From an uncultured Coriobacteriales bacterium (GTDB lineage: Bacteria > Actinomycetota > Coriobacteriia > Coriobacteriales > UMGS124): 40,337 nucleotides of DNA. Below are positions 31,958 to 38,267 of the stretch, piece by piece. Within the stretch, counting starts at the first letter, position 1. Each line of letters begins with the position of its first letter. Below the pieces are notes generated by a model that made no database searches, had not been told where the DNA came from, and worked only from the letters and a program-made list of their open reading frames with translations. Where the stretch lies: contig CABQHM010000031.1 in the NCBI GenBank assembly GCA_902464015.1, positions 1 to 40,337 on the forward strand. Direction: 5' to 3'. Made by a program: the position numbers and the translations under genes.

Positions 31958-31990
31958 GACCCTTTCGCACGCCCCCGTCTTGCATGCCGT

Positions 31991-32019
31991 ATTTTATTCA
32001 GTTCGACCACGAATGACCA
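31991..32019 (-). promoter_or_regulatory. Candidate merR A promoter
   Basis: On the minus strand TGGTCA (32019-32014) is 17 bp from TAAAAT (31996-31991), about 30 bp upstream of the start codon. Confidence 0.45.
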
Positions 32020-32284
32020 GCCACGGCGCAAAACCCGGCCCTTACGTAACAATTGGATGCGGCCTATTTGAGCCGTAGGAACCGGCATCCGACCGCCCAT
32101 TGGCCCCGGTGAAACAATTCAGGTTGTTGAAGTTCGCGAACCTTCAGCTCGCTCTTTAAGGCATTTTCAAACGAAACCACAGTGATGCTTAGGCATTTAC
32201 CTGCCTGTATGCGATGCGGTCGCATTTTAGGAAAGATAGGCGAGCCGAATACATCACATATTGCAAAGAACCTGAAAAAGGGTC

Positions 32285-32315
32285 TTGAGCTGGCCCGAGG
32301 GGCCACCGTTAGCAT
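32285..32315 (+). promoter_or_regulatory. MerR-type promoter of cytochrome cassette A
   Basis: TTGAGC (32285-32290), a 19-bp spacer and TAGCAT (32310-32315). The spacer contains the perfect dyad TGGCCC-GAG-GGGCCA (32291-32305). This layout matches MerR-activated promoters and lies between merR A and the cytochrome gene. Confidence 0.6.
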
Positions 32316-32410
32316 GAGGCGCAGCCGCAATGCCTGGCAGGCCAACGGATAAGGGGCACGCCTCACCAAGGCGCGCTCGTAGGAAGCGTACAAAGGGGAC
32401 GTGGTTAAAC

Positions 32411-34048
32411 ATGAGCGAAAAGAGAATGAGCTTGCATCGAGCGCTGGTTATCGGTTCGTTGTCAATTGCAACGATACCGCTTCTGGCCGCCAGTGGAATC
32501 CAGGCAGCTGCATACGCGCAGGCCGAAGAAGCACCCGCCCAGCAAGCACAGAGCTCAGCGCCCGAGCCCAGGGTCTACATGGACGGCGAGGGCAATCTGA
32601 TCCAAATCGCACCGTTCGACGATGTTGACGACATCTCTTACTTTAAGCAGCGTCGCACAATGCCTTGGAACACTTACTACGCTAACGCCAATGAGCGCGG
32701 ATGCAAATCCTGCCATGACGACCTGCGTGAGCTGCTTAAGAACTCTGGCTACGAGCATCCCTCTCTCAATGGCGCCAATACCGAAATGACAATCCAGACC
32801 TGCGTGGATTGCCACAGTGCAGGCACAAACGGCTATTTCTCTGAACCCGAAGGCTTTGCCACGATGATTCACGGCCTGCACACCGGTATCGCCGACTGCA
32901 TGAACTGCCATGATACCGAGACAACCAGCGACTCGAGCGCGCCCACGATGTATCTGTGGGAAAACCTGTCGCATTCAAAGCTGCGTGGCATTGCGCGAAT
33001 CGCGGCCGAGGATCAAACGGGTAGCTTTAGCTGGAATCAGGACTCCGTCGACAGTCAGGATGGCCTCTACAGTCTCAACGAGCAGTATTACGATTGGGAC
33101 TACAAGCGCATGGAGAATGCGGAAAACAACGTTCCTCTCGATCAGGAAATGTTCGATGAATGGACGATTACCGTAGAGGGCGAGGTGGAGAATCCTACGA
33201 CCTTCAATCTCAAGGAGCTCATAGAGGATCCTTCCGTGCCCAAGGAAACCCACTTGATGAAATGGGTCTGCATGATTAACCCGCAAGGCGGAGCCGGCGC
33301 CCAGCAAGTTGAGGTTACAGGCATTCCTCTGTGGTGGATCAACGAACAAGTGGGTCTCAAAGACACGGCAAAGGCAATCATGCCCTCAGCCGCAGATGGC
33401 TTCATGGATCCGGGCGGAGTCGATCTGAGCTTGTTGGAGGGCAACGACTCGCTCATCGTGTATCAGATTAACGGAGAGCCCATCAGCTGGGAGAATGGAT
33501 ATCCTTGCATCTGTGTGTTGGGAGGCACCTCTTGCGGCTCTTATATCAAGGAACTGTCCAACATCAACTACACAACGGCAACTGAGGACCTCTACGACAT
33601 CCCGGGCTGGCCCAGCTCGGTCGCGGCTGACACCAATCACATCTACGATATGACTGGCTGGCCCAACGATAGCTATTCCGCCCTATACAACAAACCGCTT
33701 GCCGGCTTTACCGGTTTGCGTGAAGGCCAGGTCTTCAAAACTGGCGAAACCGTGCACATCACTGGTTACGCTGACGGCTACAACGAGCAGGTCACTGGAT
33801 TCGAAATCTCGATGGATCAGGGCGAGACATGGAACCATTTCGACATCGATGATGCCGATGTCCAGCAACTTGTGACTTGGGAATACGACTTTACTCCGAC
33901 GGAAGACGGGGCTTACACGATTCAAATTCGCACCATAACCGCCGAAGGCACCGTGGCCGAGCGCAACGAGGAGAAGATGTTCATTGCACGCTCCGACTAC
34001 GACGATCTTATGGCCCAGTACGGTTCAATCGACGAGGATGCACAGTAG
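32411..34048 (+). CDS. Exported triheme cytochrome with sulfite-oxidase-like and Ig-like domains (A)
   Basis: Exported protein of 545 residues with a Sec-type signal (hydrophobic residues ~11-35, no twin arginine). Three c-type haem sites follow: CKSCH (98-102), CVDCH (131-135), CMNCH (163-167); MIHGLH supplies likely distal histidines. Residues ~247-385 resemble the sulfite oxidase Mo-binding fold (WTITVEGEVENP, KWVCMINPQGG with Cys287 at the Mo-ligand position, DSLIVYQINGEPI). Residues ~438-527 are the Ig-like domain (FEISMDQGETWNHF). The start at 32411 fits the signal; AAGGGG lies 12 bp upstream. It is paired with the solo fold gene downstream. The acceptor or donor is unknown; a respiratory reductase subunit is one option. 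Confidence 0.88.
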   Translation: MSEKRMSLHRALVIGSLSIATIPLLAASGIQAAAYAQAEEAPAQQAQSSAPEPRVYMDGEGNLIQIAPFDDVDDISYFKQRRTMPWNTYYANANERGCKSCHDDLRELLKNSGYEHPSLNGANTEMTIQTCVDCHSAGTNGYFSEPEGFATMIHGLHTGIADCMNCHDTETTSDSSAPTMYLWENLSHSKLRGIARIAAEDQTGSFSWNQDSVDSQDGLYSLNEQYYDWDYKRMENAENNVPLDQEMFDEWTITVEGEVENPTTFNLKELIEDPSVPKETHLMKWVCMINPQGGAGAQQVEVTGIPLWWINEQVGLKDTAKAIMPSAADGFMDPGGVDLSLLEGNDSLIVYQINGEPISWENGYPCICVLGGTSCGSYIKELSNINYTTATEDLYDIPGWPSSVAADTNHIYDMTGWPNDSYSALYNKPLAGFTGLREGQVFKTGETVHITGYADGYNEQVTGFEISMDQGETWNHFDIDDADVQQLVTWEYDFTPTEDGAYTIQIRTITAEGTVAERNEEKMFIARSDYDDLMAQYGSIDEDAQ

Positions 34049-34071
34049 ACGTGCAAGGAGGCTGGATTTCA

Positions 34072-34899
34072 ATGGCAGTTACAAACAGGCTCGAACTTGG
34101 AAAGATGGGCGTTGTCGTAGCAGCAGGCCTGGCGATGGCGTCAACTGGAACAGCGGCCCTGGCAAGCGCGCAAGCTGCTCTTCCGGAACAAGACCTCCCC
34201 GGCGCGGCAGAACAGTCCGCATCAACCGGCCACACCATTCAAAGCAATCAAGTTCACCACGTTACAGGCACGTTCGCCTACAGCCAGGATACAGTAACAC
34301 CGAATGCCCAGATAAAGACTGCGTTTGCCGACGCCTCGAAGTATTTGTGCGGATCCCAGTATTCAAGCGCCATAGCACAGGGCGAGCTATCCAATCCGCT
34401 TGATTGGACCCTGAGCGTAAGCGGCGACGTGCAGACGCCGTTTGAGGCAACCATCTCTGAAATGGCCTCCGAAGGAGGCAGCATTCACACCATCATGGGC
34501 TGCACATGCCTGGGCAACCCGGCAGATGGACGTGCGTCGATCAATGCCGGCGTTGAAGGAATCTCGTTATCGTATCTCATGGAAAAGGCCGGCGTGGCCG
34601 ATAGCGCCAACACGGTAGTCTTTACCTCAAGCGATGGATACGAGGTGGCACTGCCCCTCTCGTATGTCAAGTATCGCTTCAGCGTCGTTGCCTATCAAAT
34701 CAATGAAGAGTCCTTCTCCGAGGTGCTTGGTTGTGCCAACCAGCTTTGGTTGGGCTCAACGCCAGCCAACAACTTTGCCCGCGATGTTGTGGCCATTGAT
34801 TTTCAGACCAGACAAACCCCTCCCCCGGCTCCCTTTACCGAAGGTTACGACAACACGAGCACCAACCTGCCCAACGCTGCAATCGAAGCTGTTTCTTAA
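34072..34899 (+). CDS. Exported solo sulfite-oxidase-fold protein (A)
   Basis: Exported protein of 275 residues with a Sec-like signal (about 11-34, ALASAQA) and no twin arginine. The single domain matches the sulfite oxidase molybdopterin fold: DWTLSVSGDVQTPFEATISEM, IMGCTCLGNPADGRA with Cys144 and Cys146, ISLSYLMEKAGV, and YEVALPLSYVKYRFSVVAYQINEE. The N-terminal VHHVTGTFAYSQDTVTPNAQI and YLCGS are shared with the second copy. AAGGAGG precedes the ATG at 34072, 23 bp after the cytochrome stop. It is probably a partner subunit of the cytochrome; catalytic Moco is doubtful. Confidence 0.85.
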   Translation: MAVTNRLELGKMGVVVAAGLAMASTGTAALASAQAALPEQDLPGAAEQSASTGHTIQSNQVHHVTGTFAYSQDTVTPNAQIKTAFADASKYLCGSQYSSAIAQGELSNPLDWTLSVSGDVQTPFEATISEMASEGGSIHTIMGCTCLGNPADGRASINAGVEGISLSYLMEKAGVADSANTVVFTSSDGYEVALPLSYVKYRFSVVAYQINEESFSEVLGCANQLWLGSTPANNFARDVVAIDFQTRQTPPPAPFTEGYDNTSTNLPNAAIEAVS

Positions 34900-34920
34900 G
34901 AACTCCTCGCTAATGAGCCA

Positions 34921-34957
34921 ACGGGGCATCACATGCAACCATGCGGTGCCCCGTTTA
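34921..34957 (+). terminator. Terminator of cassette A
   Basis: ACGGGGCATC pairs with GGTGCCCCGT (10 bp, one G-U), followed by TTTA. It lies 21 bp after the solo-fold stop and abuts the stop codon of the converging AraC gene. Confidence 0.8.
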
Positions 34958-35833
34958 TGCCACGTCGGCGCGGCCCTGCTGGGCTTGGTCTGAGCGCGGA
35001 GCATGCCCGTAGGCGCGGCGATAGGCACGATAAAAGCTTGCCGGGTTCTCATAACCGCAGGCACATGCCACTTTTTCCACCGAAACGTCTGCGTCGCGCA
35101 GCATCTCCTGCGCACAAGCCATACGCATCTCGAGCAGCACGCGAGAAAACGTCGCCCCTGTCGCACGCTTCAAAATGGAAGAGACCGTGTTGGGGTGCAG
35201 GCAGAAGTGCTCCGCCACTTGGGCCAGCGTGACATCGGCGCAATTCGCGCGCATGAAGGAGCGGATTTGGACGGCCAGGTCAACGCTGTCGGGCACCATG
35301 ACGTGCACCGTGTCCGTCACACAAAGCGTGCGGGACCCAGATATCACTCGTACCTCGCTGCCAGAAACTCCCCCACATGATGGCTCCTGTTTCTCAGTGC
35401 CAGAAACTCCCCCGCAAGGAGCCGCCTGTTTCTCGCTGTCAACCACGCAACCGTATGAAACCGAGAGCTGCGTGCCACCTTCCTCATGCCGCCCCGTGCG
35501 CGTTCCCAAGTAGTGTTCGTATGCCTCGCGAAAGCGCGCAGGCTTCTCGTACCCGCACGCCCGTGAAGCCTTCGCCACATCGACGCCGGCCTTTTCCAGG
35601 GCTTTTGCCCTTTGCATGCGCATCTCAAGCAGTACCTCGCCAAACGTCAACCCCGTGGCGTCGCGCACCATGCGGGCAACGGTGTTGGGATGCCGCTCAA
35701 ACTCACAGGCAACCGACTGCAGGCATGCCGTGTCGCACGTGCGCGCCATAGAGACGAGCATGTCGCACGCGACCTGCGAGGCCCGCGCGGCAACCCTGAT
35801 GCGGACATCCACACGTACGTCGAGCTCCCTCAT
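34955..35833 (-). CDS. Regulator with two AraC-type DNA-binding domains
   Basis: Protein of 292 residues. Residues ~38-115 contain a first AraC HTH pair (SVACEFERHPNTVARMVRDATG, FGEVLLEMRMQRAKALEKAG, KASRACGYEKPARFREAYEHYLG), and residues ~205-285 a second one of the same layout (LAQVAEHFCLHPNTVSSILKRATG, FSRVLLEMRMACAQEMLRDA, KVACACGYENPASFYRAYRRAYG). The linker has a 13-residue repeat (EKQ-CGGVSG-SE). There is no separate sensor domain, which is unusual; typical AraC proteins have one such domain. The ATG at 35833 follows AAGGGGG. It is divergent from MerR B. Target and signal are unknown. Confidence 0.85.
   Translation of the reverse strand: MRELDVRVDVRIRVAARASQVACDMLVSMARTCDTACLQSVACEFERHPNTVARMVRDATGLTFGEVLLEMRMQRAKALEKAGVDVAKASRACGYEKPARFREAYEHYLGTRTGRHEEGGTQLSVSYGCVVDSEKQAAPCGGVSGTEKQEPSCGGVSGSEVRVISGSRTLCVTDTVHVMVPDSVDLAVQIRSFMRANCADVTLAQVAEHFCLHPNTVSSILKRATGATFSRVLLEMRMACAQEMLRDADVSVEKVACACGYENPASFYRAYRRAYGHAPRSDQAQQGRADVA
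35360..35437. repeat. 39-bp tandem repeat in the AraC linker
   Basis: GCCAGAAACTCCCCC begins at 35360 and again at 35399, a 39-bp period (13 codons). Both units end with CCTGTTTCTC. They encode the Cys-Gly-Gly-Val-Ser-Gly linker repeats. Confidence 0.75.
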
Positions 35834-35847
35834 GTTCCGCCCCCTTC

Positions 35848-35876
35848 TTGCCTCGGTCCCCACCCGCGGTCATAAT
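35848..35876 (+). promoter_or_regulatory. Candidate merR B promoter
   Basis: TTGCCT (35848-35853), a 17-bp spacer and CATAAT (35871-35876). It gives a leader of about 180 nt before the GTG at 36067, long enough for extra control. Confidence 0.5.
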
Positions 35877-35891
35877 GCGACGTTGCGTCGC
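35877..35891. promoter_or_regulatory. Dyad at the merR B start region
   Basis: GCGACG-TTG-CGTCGC is a perfect dyad directly after the -10 element, where a repressor would block transcription. AraC-like or MerR autocontrol are both possible. Confidence 0.45.
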
Positions 35892-35909
35892 GCACGAGCA
35901 GATGCTAAA

Positions 35910-35934
35910 CCTTGACCGTGGGGCAAACTCAAGG
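35910..35934. promoter_or_regulatory. Second dyad between araC and merR B
   Basis: CCTTGA and TCAAGG form inverted 6-bp arms spanning 25 bp. The left arm includes TTGACC, the same hexamer as the -35 of the rhodanese operon promoter, but no good -10 follows. Confidence 0.3.
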
Positions 35935-36066
35935 GTGTTCCTCGGTTGAGCGGGACATGCATGCGTTTTGAAACGGCACAGCAACAATCGGTGCCTGGCT
36001 TTCACAGGCGTCAACCGAATGCGCAGCCGCAAGAGGTACGACCGCAAGCGCAGGAAAGGGGCTTTC

Positions 36067-37128
36067 GTGGCAAACCAACTCAACAAGCTGACCAGGCACT
36101 TTGAGGGCGATGCGCAAATCGGTGGCGGCAACGAGACCCTTCTCAGCATTGGCCAGATGGCCCGCCTCAACGCGGTGAGCGAAAAGGCCCTGCGCCTGTA
36201 TCAGGCAAAGGGCATCTTGGAGCCCGCCTACACCGACGAGGCGAGCGGATACCGGTACTACACGCTCGGCCAATGCGCCACGCTCGACATGATTTGCCAG
36301 CTGCGCTGCGTGGGGTTCTCGCTCGAGGAGATTGCCGAAACGCTCAAGGACAGCGACGTCGCGACGCTGCGCGACCGCGTGCGCGACCATGTGCAGCAGA
36401 TTGAGACCCAAATGCACGAGCTTGCCCAAGCACACCAGGTGGGCGGCGACTTGCTCCGCTCCTGTGAGGTCTACCTGGACAAACCGCCGTGCAACCAGCT
36501 CATGCTCGAATCCATGCCTGAAAGGCGCGTGTTGGAGTTCCCCCTTTCGCGCGTCGAGACCTCCGAGCCAGAGGGCGACGGGGCACACGCCATGGGGGCG
36601 TGGGAGCTGAACCTGAGGTTCGTGAAGCACGAGATTGTGGAGCGCGAGCTTCCTTTGTCGCTCTTCCGCAACGTGGGCTGCATCATCGCCCGCAACGACC
36701 TGCTTGCCGGGTGCATCAGATACGACCGTGCCTTCGTGTTCGTGACTCCGGCGTTCGGAGAGGACGCCTTTCACGAAGCGAAGCGCATACCAGCGCAAAC
36801 ATGCCTGTGCGAGTACATCGACGGCGTCTTCACCAACGACGGCCGAGAGCGCGAGACGGTGGAACTCGCCCATATGCTGGAGGAATGCGAGAAGCGCGGC
36901 ATGGAGCCGGCAGGCGACTACCGTGGCGAGATCATCGCCGACAGCCCGGCGTTTTTGTACGAGGGGCGCGAGATGCTCTTCAAGATGTGCCTGCCCGTGC
37001 GCCTCAAGGATCAACCGACCTGGCAGATGCCCGTGCAGCGCGACGTCATGGGCAGCTGGCGCGGCCTGCGAGACACTGCGGCCGACCAGGCGAGCCTCTT
37101 CCATGAGGGCAACGCGAAAGGCCGCTAA
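36067..37128 (+). CDS. MerR-family regulator B
   Basis: Regulator of 353 residues starting at GTG 36067 behind AGGGG. A ~25-residue polar extension precedes the MerR HTH (LSIGQMARLNAVSEKALRLYQAKGILEPAY, GYRYYTLGQCATLD). A coiled linker (about 85-130) and a GyrI-like effector-binding region follow (RIPAQTCLCEYIDGVFTNDGRERE, MEPAGDYRGEIIADSPAFLYEG). It shares its full architecture, including LPLSLFxNVG and RYDR/IERxxxFV, with MerR A. It converges with cytochrome cassette B and is its probable regulator by analogy with cassette A; the dyad upstream of cassette B is a candidate site. Confidence 0.87.
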   Translation: MANQLNKLTRHFEGDAQIGGGNETLLSIGQMARLNAVSEKALRLYQAKGILEPAYTDEASGYRYYTLGQCATLDMICQLRCVGFSLEEIAETLKDSDVATLRDRVRDHVQQIETQMHELAQAHQVGGDLLRSCEVYLDKPPCNQLMLESMPERRVLEFPLSRVETSEPEGDGAHAMGAWELNLRFVKHEIVERELPLSLFRNVGCIIARNDLLAGCIRYDRAFVFVTPAFGEDAFHEAKRIPAQTCLCEYIDGVFTNDGRERETVELAHMLEECEKRGMEPAGDYRGEIIADSPAFLYEGREMLFKMCLPVRLKDQPTWQMPVQRDVMGSWRGLRDTAADQASLFHEGNAKGR

Positions 37129-37157
37129 GGGTCGCAGGCGGCAAAAGCTTGCCCAAA

Positions 37158-37207
37158 AAGAGGGGATTGCCTCGGCCGCAATTTGGGCTGCCGGGCAATC
37201 CCCTCTT
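37158..37207. terminator. Bidirectional terminator between merR B and cassette B
   Basis: A perfect 14-bp stem (37158-37171 with 37194-37207) has a 22-base loop with its own CGGC/GCCG stem. On the minus strand it is followed by TTTTT, so it ends cassette B transcripts; on the plus strand CTTCTC follows, 30 bp after merR B. Nothing else is visible in 37208-37398. Confidence 0.8.
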
Positions 37208-37398
37208 CTCACTATGAGTCGCAAGCCAACCCAGGCCGACGGCCTCCGCTCACCACTATGAACGACGCATGAGCCCGCCCATGATGCGCTGCCTCGCGTG
37301 AGCCACCCACACTACCAACCGCATGACTCAGGCTGCATGCGGGCCCAACGCGGGCCGTTCACGTTCACGCCACCCTCGTTACTCGCTCGACGCAATCC

Positions 37399-38247
37399 CT
37401 ACGCCGTAGCACCAGCCGTCACACCGACATTGGGAACGTTGGAGGCGTGGTCGCCGGAGGCGGGGCTGCCCGGGATGGCCGGAACCTCGTCTTCGCAGGT
37501 CACGCGCACCTCCACGACGTCGCTGGCAAAGTAGCGCGCAGAGGTCGAGCCAAGCCACAGCTGGTTGGTGCCGCCCACGCTGGCAGACAGAGGCTCGCCG
37601 TTGAGCTGGTAGACGATCATCGACGTGCGCTGGAGCACGTACGACAGCGGCAAGGTCACCTCGTAGCCGTCCGAGGAAACGAAGGTGATTGCATTGGCCT
37701 CATTGGTCACGCCGCCAGCCGTCTCGAGGAGCTGGTACACCGACACGCCCGTCACTGCAGCGTTGGCCGTAGCGCGACCATCGGCAGGGTTGCCCGCGCA
37801 CGAGCAGCCCATGACGGTACTCTGCGTGCCGGTCTGGGCAAGATCGCCGATGGTGGCGGTCAGGCTCGTCTGGACGCCGTCGCCGTCCACGGTGATCTGC
37901 CAGTCCGCTGCATCGCTTACTACCTGCTGGTTCGAGGGAAGCGCCTCTGTTGAGGCCCCGCACAGCACCTTGTTTGCGCCACCCAAATCATGCGCAATCT
38001 GCGCCGTCGGCGTAATCTGCCCCTGGGTAAAGGAGAACGTTCCCTCCACGCTTGCCGACTTGACCTGCGCCGACACCGCCTGCTCACTGGCGCCGACGGC
38101 CACTCCCGAACCTGCGAGCGACGCTTCGCCCTGCTGCGCCAAGGCCACACCGGCACCGGCCATCGTCGCGCCGAGGGCGGCAACAGTCGCCATGGCAAAC
38201 ACGGGCACGCTCGTCAATCCCTGCTCTTTACGGATGCTCTTCTCCAT
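37399..38247 (-). CDS. Exported solo sulfite-oxidase-fold protein (B)
   Basis: Protein of 282 residues, homologue of the 34072 product. It has a Sec-like signal (VPVFAMATVAALGATMAGAGVALA) without a twin arginine. The fold is recognisable by VEGTFSFTQGQITPTAQIA, KVLCGAS, DWQITVDGDGVQTSLTATIGDL, VMGCSCAGNPADGRA (Cys148, Cys150), VYQLLETAGG and YEVTLPLSYVLQRTSMIVYQLNGEP. The C-terminal SNVPNVGVTAGA resembles the end of copy A. GGGGAG precedes the ATG, 20 bp after the cytochrome B stop, so both are one operon. The strictly kept C-x-C suggests a metal, disulfide or cofactor role. Confidence 0.85.
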   Translation of the reverse strand: MEKSIRKEQGLTSVPVFAMATVAALGATMAGAGVALAQQGEASLAGSGVAVGASEQAVSAQVKSASVEGTFSFTQGQITPTAQIAHDLGGANKVLCGASTEALPSNQQVVSDAADWQITVDGDGVQTSLTATIGDLAQTGTQSTVMGCSCAGNPADGRATANAAVTGVSVYQLLETAGGVTNEANAITFVSSDGYEVTLPLSYVLQRTSMIVYQLNGEPLSASVGGTNQLWLGSTSARYFASDVVEVRVTCEDEVPAIPGSPASGDHASNVPNVGVTAGATA

Positions 38248-38267
38248 CGCTGCTCACTCCCCTTGCG

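Larger units (their letters stand above)
31958..32410. other. 453-bp divergent control region of cassette A
   Basis: No gene fits here. It holds a minus-strand promoter for merR A (31991-32019), a MerR-type plus-strand promoter (32285-32315), and a dyad at 32128-32146 (TGAAG-TTCGCGAA-C-CTTCA, with AGGTT/AACCT nested around it). The region between is AT-richer than the genes. The leader from the plus-strand promoter to the cytochrome ATG is about 90 nt. Confidence 0.5.

Noticed and set aside
35929..37224. 431-codon minus-strand open frame opposite MerR B
   Set aside because: The plus strand encodes a full MerR HTH plus effector domain; the minus translation has no recognisable motif.
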